Assembly (NCBI RefSeq): GCF_900683735.1
Contig: NZ_LR215979.1
Location: forward strand, 2,170,001-2,234,000
DNA length: 64,000 bases
Direction of reading: 5' to 3'
DNA from: Fusobacterium ulcerans ATCC 49185
Lineage (GTDB): Bacteria > Fusobacteriota > Fusobacteriia > Fusobacteriales > Fusobacteriaceae
Part shown: one piece after another, positions 55,761 to 64,000 of the stretch
How the letters are laid out: every line of letters begins with the position of its first letter
Numbering within the stretch: position 1 is the stretch's first letter
The notes under the pieces: model-generated
Databases searched by the model: none
Told to the model about the DNA's origin: nothing
The model's input: the letters and a program-made list of their open reading frames with translations, nothing else
Translations under genes and position numbers: made by a program

Positions 55761-55775
55761 TAAAGGGGGAATTTT

Positions 55776-56051
55776 ATGCATGACATCATATTGTATATTC
55801 TTATAATCTCTGTAGGTTATTTTATAACTAAAAAAGGTTGGATTCCTAAAATTATTGATAAGAAAGTTGGGCTTCTTCAAACTTTATCTCTATTTTTCCT
55901 GCTTGGAGTAATGGGATATAAAATAGGTTCAGATGATAAAATTATTGCTAATTTCCATATACTAGGATTAGAATCTATCATAGTAGCAGGATGTGCAGTA
56001 TTGGGCAGTATACTTCTGACTCATATCTTTTACAGAGGAGGGGATAAATAA
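55776..56051 (+). CDS. LysO-family exporter, N-terminal subunit
   Basis: A 91-residue membrane protein with three hydrophobic segments, matching the N-terminal part (DUF340) of LysO/YbjE lysine exporters (GVMGYKIGSDDKI). The stop overlaps the next start by one base (TAATG). With its partner it totals 291 residues, close to the ~300 of one-chain LysO, so the exporter is split into two genes. Confidence 0.8.
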   Translation: MHDIILYILIISVGYFITKKGWIPKIIDKKVGLLQTLSLFFLLGVMGYKIGSDDKIIANFHILGLESIIVAGCAVLGSILLTHIFYRGGDK

Positions 56052-56653
56052 TGCTTGGAATAGCTTTATCCGTTATTATAGGAGGTCTTCTTGGATTTTT
56101 CTGTAAAAGCCCCCTTATATTAGCTCATGCTGACAATCTTATTAAGTTTGGATTGTGTCTTCTTTTATTCTTTGTTGGAATAGACATAGGAAAAAATCAA
56201 AGTGTATTTGAGCAGTTGAAAACTTTAAATAAAAAAGTATTATTACTGCCTTTTATTACAATAATCGGTTCTTTACTTGGAGGAGTTCTTGCCTCTTTTA
56301 TTACAACTCTTTCTTTAGGAGAGGGAGTCGCAGTAAGTTCTGGTATGGGGTGGTATTCATTTTCTGCTATAGAACTTTCTAAAATAAATGCTCAATTAGG
56401 TGGAACCGCCTTTCTTTCAAATGTATTCAGAGAACTTTTGGCAATATTTACAATCCCATTTATAGCTGCTAAAATTGGATCATTTCAATCAGTGTCATCT
56501 GCTGGAGCTACTGCAATGGATTCTGTGCTTCCTGTTATAAACAGAAGCAATCCCCCTGACATATCTATAATAGCTTTTTATTCAGGTCTTGTAATCACAA
56601 TAGTTGTTCCTATTTTGGTTCCAGCTGTTGTAGCAATATTCAATTTAAGTTAA
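56051..56653 (+). CDS. LysO-family exporter, C-terminal subunit
   Basis: A 200-residue polytopic membrane protein with the core LysO motifs LFFVGIDIGKN and GEGVAVSSGMGWYSFSAIELSK. It would combine with the 91-residue subunit to export lysine or a similar cation. It ends 45 bp before a strong terminator. Confidence 0.85.
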   Translation: MLGIALSVIIGGLLGFFCKSPLILAHADNLIKFGLCLLLFFVGIDIGKNQSVFEQLKTLNKKVLLLPFITIIGSLLGGVLASFITTLSLGEGVAVSSGMGWYSFSAIELSKINAQLGGTAFLSNVFRELLAIFTIPFIAAKIGSFQSVSSAGATAMDSVLPVINRSNPPDISIIAFYSGLVITIVVPILVPAVVAIFNLS

Positions 56654-56698
56654 AATTTTAAAGCAACTATATAAAAAATAATCATTCAGCTTAATACA

Positions 56699-56734
56699 AA
56701 CAGTCATTAAAAATAAAATTAATGACTGTTTTTT
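56699..56734 (+). terminator. Terminator of the galM-lysO unit
   Basis: A 12-bp stem AACAGTCATTAA/TTAATGACTGTT followed by Ts. Confidence 0.85.
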
Positions 56735-56739
56735 ATTTT

Positions 56740-57066
56740 GTAATAAATTAAAATTTCATAACAGAATTAAAAAATATAAAAATAAAATTATTTTCGTTTG
56801 TTATATATACATTTATAATACAATAAGATCAATAATATATAAACTTAGTTTTAAATTCAAGGTCTTTATAAGTTGTAGTAAACAATAAATACCAAATATA
56901 TATTTTAAATTTAATTGTACATTTTAAAGGAATGTAAATCATTTCATTGTATACTCATTATAATATAAAAAAAAATATTGTTTATATAGCTCAATTGCTA
57001 AAAAAGTTGACTTTAATTTTTTTATGTTAGCTTTAATGTATATAAAATTATGAGGTGATTAAAATA
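56740..57066. other. AT-rich leader region of the second autotransporter
   Basis: About 330 bp without ORF. TATAAT-like hexamers occur near 56960 and TATAAA near 57041, and a TTGACT at 57007, but no hexamer pair is clean enough to name one promoter. No hairpin or repeat stands out. Confidence 0.4.
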
Positions 57067-60000
57067 ATGTCAGAAAATTCTGTAAGAAAAAATAAAATGA
57101 AAAAGAAAATCTTATCTCCACTGCTCACAGTAGGTATCATGTCCCTTTGCATATCTTTAGAAGATGCTTGGGCCAGCAGCCCTGTTGAATATGTGGGAAC
57201 AGTCAACCTCCCTGCTTCCATTGGTACAGGTCCAGGAAATACAAACAATGATTGGACAGTGACTATTGGTAATGGCAGTACCCCAACTAAAGTGACACAG
57301 GATGGTAAAACGGTTATTAGTGTGAACGATAGTGCCAATATCACAGTCAAAGGTGATGCCACTGTAGAAGGAAACAGCTCTCCTTATAATAATGGTCATT
57401 TTGGCAGTGGTCCTAATGTCATTGAGTTTAATAGCAACTCTACATTGAATATTGAGGCTGGAGGTACTGTGCAGCAACTAGGTACTACTAACAATGGAGA
57501 AGCCATCAATGCACATGGATTTGGCAATACCATTAACAATTATGGAACTATTCACAGCAACAATGGAGCAGCCTTATGGTTTCAGGATGTCAGCACTTCT
57601 AGTTCAAAAAATGATAGAAATAAGGTTGTAAATCATGGAACTATCTCCACAAGTAAGGGCGATGGTTACAATGTGTTTGGCAGCAGCCGTGGCAGTGGCG
57701 GTCCAGGTTTGGTATTTGAAAATTATGGAACTGTTAAGGGATCTCTGAAATTTGGTAATGGTGATGACAGTCTGCTTTTTGGCCCTGGCTCAAAGATTAC
57801 TGGTAACGTTGATGGTGGGGGTGGAACAAATGATTTGACTTTGGATGCTAATTTAGGGGAGTCAGCTACATTGGGTGGTTCAGTTCTGAACTTTTCATCC
57901 CTCACAAAAAAAGGTGAAGGAGCATGGGCTATTCTTGGTGGTGTTCCCACAATTCCAGGCGATCTACATCCATCATCACCTGTCAATGGTTCATTGACAG
58001 GAGTAAAGTCTATATTTATTGAAAATGGCCTGTTATCATTGGTGGGAGCCAACCCAGACTTTAAGGGAACTATTGAGATTGATGCTCCAGGTATACTGGA
58101 TGTTCAAGCTCAAGGAATAAACAATGCTACTAGTATGACAAATAATGGTATTCTAATTTTTGACCAGCCTATAAATGACAACTATACTGGCAGTGCCATA
58201 ACTGGAACTGGACAGGTTGTTAAAAATGGTACTGGTTCTTTGACTATGGCTTCTAAGGATGATAATACATACAGTGGAGGAACACTAATCAATGAAGGTG
58301 CTCTTGTTGTGGATAAAGACAGCGATCTTGGAGCCACATCTGGCAGTATAACACTTGGTGTAGATAATACATTAGGAGGTACTAATGGAATATTGCGTTT
58401 TGATGCTGATTTTGATCTAGCAGATACCCGAGTAATTACTTTGGAGGAAGGTGGTGGAACCATTGATACTCAAGGATATACTACCAATATTGGTCAAAGC
58501 ATTTCAGGTGCTGGAACTTTGACAAAGGCTGGTTCAGGTATTTTGAATTTGAATGGTGCTAACAGCTACATTGGTGGTACTGTACTTGAAGAAGGAGTGT
58601 TAGGTATAAACTCAGACTCAGCTTTAGGAAACAGCAGCAGCCGTTTGGTAATGTATGATGCTACAACACTTCAACTCAATGGAAATGTTGATTCAAATCG
58701 ACTTGTTACTCTAGCTGGTGGGCCATCAAGTATGATGACAATTAATACACAGGCTAATAATGGTACTTTTAATGGTAATATAGATGGACTGGGAGGCCTT
58801 GTAAAAACAGGCAGCGGTACACTGTCTCTCTATGGAAATAATCTATATCAAGGTGTAACTGTACTTGAAGAAGGGGTATTAGGTATTAACTCAGATTCAG
58901 CTTTAGGAAACAGCAGCAGCCGTTTGGTAATGTATGATGCTACAATACTTCAGCTCAATGGAAATGTTGATTCAAACCGACTTGTTACTCTAGCTGGTGG
59001 GCCATCAAGTATGATGACAATTGATACACAGGCTAATAATGGTACTTTTAATGGTAATATAGATGGACTGGGAGGCCTTGTAAAAACAGGTAGCGGTACA
59101 CTGTCTCTCTATGGAAATAATCTATACCAAGGTGGTACACAGGTTAAAAAAGGAACACTAGCAATTAATTCTGATGCTTCTCTTGGTGGGGCTACTGGCT
59201 CACTTGAATTGGAGAACAATACTACTTTGAAGCTGGATGGCAACGCCTATATGAACTCAAGACCTGTGATCATTGGTAGTAGTAATGCATCATCACAATC
59301 AGTGACTATTGATACACAAGGATATACAGGAATTATTTCACAAACTATTGAGCAAAGTACAGGTGGAGAAACTAAATTAATCAAAACTGGTACTGGTACA
59401 TTGGGATTGTATGGCAATAATACTTATGCTGGAGGTACATGGATAAAGAATGGTACAGCAGCAATTACATCTCCCCTTAGCTTGGGAAAAGGTGATATGG
59501 TGCAGCTAGGAGATAGTGGAAGTGGAAGTACACAAGGTACTTTACGTGCTGATGCTGATATTGATTTCAGAGGTTCTGGAAAATCCATCATTTTGAACGA
59601 AGGTGGTGGTACAATCAATACTAATGGAAATATTGTTACATTAGATGAAAATTCTCTTAAAGATGGTATTGCAGGAACTGCTCCTGATGTAGGAAGAGAT
59701 CTGCATAAAACAGGTGCAGGAGTCTTAACATTGCTTGATAATCAGTATTATTCTGGCCGTACTTTTATTGATCAGGGAATCTTACGCCTAGATGCTGTTG
59801 ATCCCAGCACACCTTTGAATAATTCCAAGGGCTTGTTGAATACTCCAGAAGTGACTATTGCTACTGGAGCGAGATTAGAGGGACAAGGGATTGTAGGAAA
59901 TTCCATGAGTGTAAATCCTCCAGCTGCAAACTTAACAACTATTATTAACAATGGTACTATTGCTCCAGGTCTTGAGCGTTTCAATAATACTTTTGATAGT

Positions 60001-61464
60001 ACAGATTCACAATTTGTACCTCTGACTCTGGCAGGTAACTACAAAGCTGGAAAGGATGCTGTAGTGGAGATTCATACTGAACTTCTGGATGATGTATCCA
60101 ACCATGGCTCATTAACTATTGATGGTGTAATTGATCCCGCTTCAGACAAAAGCGGAACTGGCGTAGTTGTCATTCATCAGGGTGGAAATGGTGCAACTAC
60201 GAACCATGGTATTGAGATAATCCGCCTACGTGGGAATAACTCTGGAACTACTCAGACTGATTTAATCAAACAGCTTGATGAAAATTTCCACCTTGTTACT
60301 GACTTCAAGACAAATAAAGGTCAAAATGCAGTTGTAGCTGGTGCTTACAGCTATATTATGGAGAGTGACAAAGATTGGTATGGTGATCTTAACAACCAGG
60401 CAGGACTCTTTTTACGTAATGCTACTAACAGTGATGGTTCTCGGGTACTCCATCCAGCAACACCACTTTATGAGTCATATTCATTGATTCTGGGCAGCCT
60501 TAATAAGCTGCCTACACTGGAACAACGGGTTGGTCATCGTCCTTGGCTGAATGATAAAAATGGATATGAAGCAGGTTATGACCGAGGTAAAACTGATGGT
60601 TCTCCACAAAATGTCTGGATGCGTGTAGAAGGGATGAAGGGCTATTATGAACCAGATCTAGATTCAAACAAGGGCAGTACAAGTTCTTATAGACTTCGTT
60701 TCAGCAGAGTTAATGTTGGTGTGGATACGCCTATCTATGAAAATGCTGATGGTTCTCGTTTAATTGCTGGAATCAATGGTAATATGAGTAAAGCTTGGTC
60801 TGACATAGACTCTATACATGGCAGTGGAGATATAACTACTTCTGGATATGGACTTGGAGCTACTTTGACTTGGTATAACCACAATGGTTTTTATACTGAT
60901 GCTCAAGCTTGGCATAATTGGTATAAAAGTGATATTGACTCTAACACAATCACTACAGACTTAGACCAAGTAAAAGGAAATCATGCTAAAGGATATGCAT
61001 TAAGTCTTGAAGTAGGACGTATTTTTGACCTTAATCAACATTGGTCACTGACACCTCAAGCTCAGATTGCTTATTCACGTGTCAATTTTGATAGTTTTAC
61101 TGATCTCCAAAACAGCGTGATTATAAATGAAAAAGATTATATTGGACTGGAAGGAAGACTTGGTCTAGCTCTTAATTATGAAAAGAGCCACCTAGATTCT
61201 TCTGGTAAAATCAAACGTAACAAGCTGTATATTTTAGGAAACATTCATCAAGAGTTCAAAGGTGACTCCACTGTCAGTGTTTCTGGTGTAGACTATGAAA
61301 GCAAAATGAATAACACTTGGGTGAGTGTAGGTGTTGGTGGATCACACAATTGGAATAATGATAAATATTCCATATATGGTGAATTAAGTTTAGCCAGCAG
61401 TACAAAAAAATTTGGTGAAGAATATGAAGTAGCTGGTGAAATAGGCCTGCGTATAGCTTTTTAG
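57067..61464 (+). CDS. Type Va autotransporter with autotransporter-associated repeats
   Basis: About 1,465 residues. A long signal peptide (KKKILSPLLTVGIMSLCISLEDAWA) precedes a beta-helix passenger with autotransporter-associated repeats of form KTGSGTLSLYGNNLYQGG...INSD. Two copies of a 93-residue unit are nearly identical. The C-terminal ~280 residues are a beta-barrel (from NVWMRVEGMKGYYEP) ending in GLRIAF. ATG at 57067 is chosen because the earlier GTG lies inside the GAGGTG ribosome site. Arginine codons are often CGT, CGC or CGG, unlike the AGA of its neighbours, which suggests transfer from another lineage. Confidence 0.9.
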   Translation: MSENSVRKNKMKKKILSPLLTVGIMSLCISLEDAWASSPVEYVGTVNLPASIGTGPGNTNNDWTVTIGNGSTPTKVTQDGKTVISVNDSANITVKGDATVEGNSSPYNNGHFGSGPNVIEFNSNSTLNIEAGGTVQQLGTTNNGEAINAHGFGNTINNYGTIHSNNGAALWFQDVSTSSSKNDRNKVVNHGTISTSKGDGYNVFGSSRGSGGPGLVFENYGTVKGSLKFGNGDDSLLFGPGSKITGNVDGGGGTNDLTLDANLGESATLGGSVLNFSSLTKKGEGAWAILGGVPTIPGDLHPSSPVNGSLTGVKSIFIENGLLSLVGANPDFKGTIEIDAPGILDVQAQGINNATSMTNNGILIFDQPINDNYTGSAITGTGQVVKNGTGSLTMASKDDNTYSGGTLINEGALVVDKDSDLGATSGSITLGVDNTLGGTNGILRFDADFDLADTRVITLEEGGGTIDTQGYTTNIGQSISGAGTLTKAGSGILNLNGANSYIGGTVLEEGVLGINSDSALGNSSSRLVMYDATTLQLNGNVDSNRLVTLAGGPSSMMTINTQANNGTFNGNIDGLGGLVKTGSGTLSLYGNNLYQGVTVLEEGVLGINSDSALGNSSSRLVMYDATILQLNGNVDSNRLVTLAGGPSSMMTIDTQANNGTFNGNIDGLGGLVKTGSGTLSLYGNNLYQGGTQVKKGTLAINSDASLGGATGSLELENNTTLKLDGNAYMNSRPVIIGSSNASSQSVTIDTQGYTGIISQTIEQSTGGETKLIKTGTGTLGLYGNNTYAGGTWIKNGTAAITSPLSLGKGDMVQLGDSGSGSTQGTLRADADIDFRGSGKSIILNEGGGTINTNGNIVTLDENSLKDGIAGTAPDVGRDLHKTGAGVLTLLDNQYYSGRTFIDQGILRLDAVDPSTPLNNSKGLLNTPEVTIATGARLEGQGIVGNSMSVNPPAANLTTIINNGTIAPGLERFNNTFDSTDSQFVPLTLAGNYKAGKDAVVEIHTELLDDVSNHGSLTIDGVIDPASDKSGTGVVVIHQGGNGATTNHGIEIIRLRGNNSGTTQTDLIKQLDENFHLVTDFKTNKGQNAVVAGAYSYIMESDKDWYGDLNNQAGLFLRNATNSDGSRVLHPATPLYESYSLILGSLNKLPTLEQRVGHRPWLNDKNGYEAGYDRGKTDGSPQNVWMRVEGMKGYYEPDLDSNKGSTSSYRLRFSRVNVGVDTPIYENADGSRLIAGINGNMSKAWSDIDSIHGSGDITTSGYGLGATLTWYNHNGFYTDAQAWHNWYKSDIDSNTITTDLDQVKGNHAKGYALSLEVGRIFDLNQHWSLTPQAQIAYSRVNFDSFTDLQNSVIINEKDYIGLEGRLGLALNYEKSHLDSSGKIKRNKLYILGNIHQEFKGDSTVSVSGVDYESKMNNTWVSVGVGGSHNWNNDKYSIYGELSLASSTKKFGEEYEVAGEIGLRIAF
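58581..59138 (+). repeat. Tandem duplication of a 279-bp unit
   Basis: Two head-to-tail copies of 279 bp (93 codons) inside the passenger of the autotransporter, 58581-58859 and 58860-59138. They differ at only a few positions, so the duplication is recent or kept alike by recombination. Confidence 0.85.
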
Positions 61465-61547
61465 ATTTTAAGAAATAATATGTTATTTCTTCTAGATATA
61501 TTGCAAAATAATTAGTTGTAATATGGTGGATAATATATGAATTTATG

Positions 61548-61577
61548 ACCTCGTTCTTTTAGAGAACGAGGTTTTTA
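61548..61577 (+). terminator. Terminator of the second autotransporter
   Basis: A 10-bp stem ACCTCGTTCT/AGAACGAGGT followed by TTTT, about 85 bp after the stop. Confidence 0.85.
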
Positions 61578-61761
61578 TATTATTCACAACTTGTCAGTTC
61601 ACAAAATATTTTAATAAATTTTTAATAATCATTTTTTCTTTTTAGTGATATAATATAATAGTATAAGATTTTATTTTATAAATATATCTTATTATTTAAA
61701 GTATAAATGATTTAAAAGATTAAATATGGTTTTTATCTATGGGTTAAGCATAGCATAAAAA

Positions 61762-61790
61762 TTGACATTTTCAGTAAGAAATGTTAAGAT
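61762..61790 (+). promoter_or_regulatory. Promoter of the small gene/DJ-1 unit
   Basis: TTGACA, a 17-bp spacer and TAAGAT with a TG extension (TGTTAAGAT). A palindrome overlaps the -10. Confidence 0.7.
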
Positions 61791-61806
61791 AATTCTGTTA
61801 TCTTAA
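61784..61806. promoter_or_regulatory. Operator-like palindrome over the -10
   Basis: TTAAGATAA-TTCTG-TTATCTTAA, a perfect 9-5-9 dyad from the -10 hexamer across the predicted start site. Its place suits a repressor. No regulator gene is adjacent. Confidence 0.6.
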
Positions 61807-61841
61807 ACAAATTTAATACATATAAAGAGGTGAAAAAAATT

Positions 61842-62102
61842 ATGTCTATAATTGAAAACTGGGAAGAGCAGCTGTATGATTCTACTTTTGATACCATATA
61901 TGAAGCTCTTGTTGAAGAATATAAAAGAGGAGATCTTACTATTGAAGAATTAGATAGAAATATTGCTGAACAACAGCAGATACTTCTTAATGCTTTCTTT
62001 GAAGGAGAGACTAAATCTGTATATTGCAATGCAGTAGTAGATGCTCATCAGTTTGTTCGTTCGTTGATTATTCAAGGAAAATTAACTGTAGAAAATCTAT
62101 AA
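61842..62102 (+). CDS. Small acidic protein, unknown function
   Basis: About 86 residues (MSIIENWEEQ...), acidic and helical, with EALVEEYKRGDLTIEELDRNIAEQQQILLNAF. No family is recognised. ATG at 61842 is chosen because the GTG at 61830 lies in the GAGGTG site. It lies 30 bp before the DJ-1 family gene and probably shares its transcript and operator. Confidence 0.65.
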   Translation: MSIIENWEEQLYDSTFDTIYEALVEEYKRGDLTIEELDRNIAEQQQILLNAFFEGETKSVYCNAVVDAHQFVRSLIIQGKLTVENL

Positions 62103-62132
62103 TTAAATAAAATATACCAAGGAGGCATCAAT

Positions 62133-62678
62133 ATGAAAAAAGTTTATGTTTTATTAGCAGATGGTTTTGAACTCATTGAAGCCCTAACTCCTGTTGATGT
62201 GTTGAGAAGAGGTGGAGCAGATGTTATAACTGTTTCTATCACATCTGAAAAGGATGTTATGTCAGCTCAAAAAGTACTTGTTAAAGCTGATACTACTTTA
62301 AAAGAAACTGATATAAAAGATGGAGATATGATTGTACTCCCTGGAGGAAATCCCGGATATATCAATCTTGGAAATTCCAATGAAGTAGTAGAAATTGTCA
62401 GATTCTATGCAGCTAATGATAAATTTATAGGTGCTATATGTGGAGCTCCTTCAATTTTAGCAAATCATGACATTGCTTCTGGAAAAAAAGTGACATGCCA
62501 TACTTCGATTAAAGGGCTTATGAAAAATTATCAATATGAAGAAAAAAATATTGTCAAAGACGAAAAACTTATAACTGGTATGGGTGCTGGACATTCTTTA
62601 GCTTTTGCTTTTAATTTAGCCGAAGTTTTACTGGACTCAGATACTATTAATCAAATAAAAACTGGTATGGAATTATAA
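62133..62678 (+). CDS. DJ-1/PfpI family protein (YajL-like)
   Basis: A 181-residue protein of the DJ-1/ThiJ/PfpI family. The nucleophile elbow is AICGAPS with Cys103, the conserved Glu is near residue 15 (GFELIEAL), and LPGGNPGYINL is typical of the YajL/DJ-1 branch. Members protect against reactive carbonyl or oxidative stress; the exact activity is disputed. AAGGAGG precedes the start. Confidence 0.92.
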   Translation: MKKVYVLLADGFELIEALTPVDVLRRGGADVITVSITSEKDVMSAQKVLVKADTTLKETDIKDGDMIVLPGGNPGYINLGNSNEVVEIVRFYAANDKFIGAICGAPSILANHDIASGKKVTCHTSIKGLMKNYQYEEKNIVKDEKLITGMGAGHSLAFAFNLAEVLLDSDTINQIKTGMEL

Positions 62679-62729
62679 AAATTAGTCAATTTTTGTTATT
62701 TTTTTATTTGATTGCAAAAAATTTTAATA

Positions 62730-62758
62730 TTGACTAAAAATAATAGATGGGGTATACT
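62730..62758 (+). promoter_or_regulatory. Promoter of a candidate small RNA
   Basis: TTGACT, a 17-bp spacer and TATACT on the plus strand, in an intergenic region with no plus-strand ORF to the right. Confidence 0.65.
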
Positions 62759-62764
62759 TTAATC

Positions 62765-62828
62765 GAGACTGACACAGTAAATTAGATTTCTGTAACCCCC
62801 AGAGTCTATTTTTAGTCTTTGTTTTTTT
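62765..62828 (+). ncRNA. Candidate small RNA with C-rich loop
   Basis: From the predicted start near 62765 the RNA would fold with AGACT/AGTCT closing an inner hairpin (ACAG.AAAT/ATTTCTGT) and an unpaired AACCCCCAG, then run into two T tracts. The C-rich single strand could pair with GGGGG ribosome sites, which many genes in this window use. The segment can also pair with the promoter region (GACTAAAAATA/TATTTTTAGTC) in a read-through transcript from the DJ-1 gene. Confidence 0.4.
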
Positions 62829-62844
62829 AACACTCCCCCGTGTT

Positions 62845-62881
62845 ATAAAAAAAGCCCCTCTATTGCAGAGGGGATTTTTTT
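62845..62881 (-). terminator. Terminator of the alcohol dehydrogenase gene
   Basis: CCCCTCT/AGAGGGG stem with a 5-nt loop, followed by C and seven Ts on the minus strand, 26 bp beyond the stop. Confidence 0.85.
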
Positions 62882-62906
62882 ATTCAAATATTTTATTTTT
62901 GTAATT

Positions 62907-64000
62907 TTATCTTGCCAGTTTTAATATTTCAAATACATCATTTTCATACAATTTTTTGAAATTTCCCTGTGGTCCTTTTCTGCAGCATTTCTCTGCCATT
63001 TCCTTCAGTCTGTCATCAGGAATATCTACCTCTTTCAAATATACAGGAAGTCCTAAACTGTAATAAAATTCTTCCAGTTTTTGAATTCCCTGTTTTACTA
63101 CAAGCTCCTTATCTGTAAGAGTCATACTCACTCCAAATACACGAACAGCAAACTGTACAAATCTATCCATATTCTCATGGCAAACATATTTCATCCATGC
63201 AGGGAATACAATGGATAATCCTGCCCCATGAGCTATATCATATATAGCACTGATTTCATGCTCTATCTGATGAGAACCCCAATCTCCAAGACGTCCTGTG
63301 TTTAAAAGACTGTTATGAGCTATAGTTCCTGCCCACATAATCTCAGCACGTACATCATAATTTTCTGGCTCTTTAAGTGCAAGAGGAGCATAATCTATAA
63401 CTGTCTTCATAGTAGCTTCTATCAATCTGTCTGTAAAATCCACATGCTCTACTTGTGTGAAGTAACGCTCCATAAGGTGAGCTAATATATCTGAAGCTCC
63501 ACAAGCTGTCTGATAACTTGGAAGAGAGAATGTAAATTCTGGATTCATTATTGCAAACTTAGGTATCATAGAAACATTTCCACATGATCGTTTTAAAAGT
63601 CCTTCCTCTTTTGTAATAACACTTCCCATACTTGATTCGCTTCCTGCTGCTGGTATAGTCAGTACTACCCCAATTGGAAGAGCTTCATCTGGTCCTGCTT
63701 TTCTTTCATAAAAATCCCATACATCTCCATCATAATTTACCCCTGCTGCTATTCCTTTGGCAGTATCTATTGTACTTCCTCCACCTACAGCCAGTATTGC
63801 ATCAAGATTATGCTCTCTGCACAGTTTAATACCTTCTTTTACCAATTTTAATCTTGGATTAGGCTGCACTCCCCCAAGTTCTACAAAAGAGATATTTTCG
63901 GCATTTAAAGCCTTCACAACAGTGTCATATAACCCTATTCTCTTAATAGTTCCTCCACCATATACTAAAAGTACACGGCTTCCTAGTTTTTTCATTTCTT
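62907..64000 (-). CDS. Iron-containing alcohol dehydrogenase (butanol dehydrogenase-like), N-terminus outside the window
   Basis: About 364 codons of a group III NAD(P)H-dependent alcohol dehydrogenase. The nucleotide-binding GGGS loop is LAVGGGSTIDTAKGIAAG; metal ligands are in ILAHLMERYF, GSHQIEHEISAIYDIAHGAGL. The Met at 63995 is internal: the frame continues leftward off the edge, and relatives have about 25-30 more residues before GSRVLLVYGGG. It probably reduces aldehydes such as butyraldehyde in fermentation. Confidence 0.9.
   Translation of the reverse strand, partial: EMKKLGSRVLLVYGGGTIKRIGLYDTVVKALNAENISFVELGGVQPNPRLKLVKEGIKLCREHNLDAILAVGGGSTIDTAKGIAAGVNYDGDVWDFYERKAGPDEALPIGVVLTIPAAGSESSMGSVITKEEGLLKRSCGNVSMIPKFAIMNPEFTFSLPSYQTACGASDILAHLMERYFTQVEHVDFTDRLIEATMKTVIDYAPLALKEPENYDVRAEIMWAGTIAHNSLLNTGRLGDWGSHQIEHEISAIYDIAHGAGLSIVFPAWMKYVCHENMDRFVQFAVRVFGVSMTLTDKELVVKQGIQKLEEFYYSLGLPVYLKEVDIPDDRLKEMAEKCCRKGPQGNFKKLYENDVFEILKLAR

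Noticed and set aside
63993-63995. ATG as the start of the alcohol dehydrogenase
   Set aside because: The frame is open to the window edge and relatives have about 25-30 more residues, so this Met is internal.
1-64000. tRNA, rRNA, tmRNA genes and insertion sequences
   Set aside because: I looked for cloverleaf-like GC-rich stretches, rRNA segments and transposase motifs (DDE, HUH) and saw none. A tRNAscan or ISfinder run could still reveal something.

Overview
The window reads as chromosome of a Fusobacterium. It is very AT-rich and uses AGA arginine codons almost everywhere. It carries FadA-like small adhesin proteins, an FplA-type phospholipase autotransporter and giant fusobacterial autotransporters beside an ordinary set of housekeeping genes. 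The large accessory content would fit the F. varium/ulcerans/mortiferum group, but that is a guess.

Layout. 0-3.5 kb (minus): a compact cassette of a DUF262 protein, an Rx4H HEPN protein and an N6-adenine methyltransferase, probably a defence system. 3.5-10.6 kb (minus): housekeeping genes pnp, rimO, pgsA, yggT, rsmH, an ftsL-like gene and an rlmD-like gene; pnp has a long hairpin in its leader. 10.9-18.6 kb: an unknown protein, fplA (plus), a TSUP transporter, a lipoprotein, manA and an Lsa-like ABC-F gene behind a peptide-controlled attenuator. 19.1-23.1 kb (plus): a PRD-type regulator with a separate-subunit fructose-family PTS (IIA, IIC, IIB). 23.2-23.5 kb: a small two-RNA locus with the properties of a type I toxin-antitoxin system. 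23.6-27.3 kb: an M23 peptidase, a cupin, an AraC regulator and an unusual fusion of an exonuclease VII large-subunit-like region, a transmembrane helix and a peptidoglycan-binding domain.

27.6-42.7 kb (minus) is one long adhesin-type gene train: two HU-like DNA-binding proteins, three lipoproteins, two FadA-like proteins, a coiled-coil protein, an autotransporter of about 3,390 residues (split here by one frameshift), two accessory proteins and a third FadA-like protein. Just upstream lies a 257-bp segment bounded by perfect 26-bp inverted repeats and containing a strong promoter that points away from the train. This looks like an invertible promoter caught in the OFF orientation. Genes at 39.7-42.0 kb carry many one-base indels in homopolymers, which suggests local sequence errors or very recent decay.

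43.1-45.6 kb (minus) is a phage- or plasmid-like replication module (DnaD-like, DnaC-like, excisionase-like HTH, small helical protein) without a recombinase. 46.1-51.7 kb holds a MerR regulator and unfamiliar accessory genes, including a beta-trefoil protein and a stand-alone RNxxxH HEPN protein. 51.9-56.7 kb holds an M42 peptidase, an oligopeptide-binding lipoprotein, galM and a split LysO exporter. 57.1-61.5 kb is a second autotransporter with foreign-looking codon use and a 93-residue tandem repeat. The end holds a small gene with a DJ-1 family gene under an operator-like promoter, a candidate small RNA, and an iron-type alcohol dehydrogenase running off the right edge.

Best candidates for undescribed biology are the invertible promoter controlling the adhesin train (42.7-43.0 kb), the type I toxin-antitoxin locus (23.2-23.5 kb), the ExoVII-like membrane fusion (25.6-27.3 kb) and the leader-peptide attenuator of the ABC-F gene (18.6-18.9 kb).
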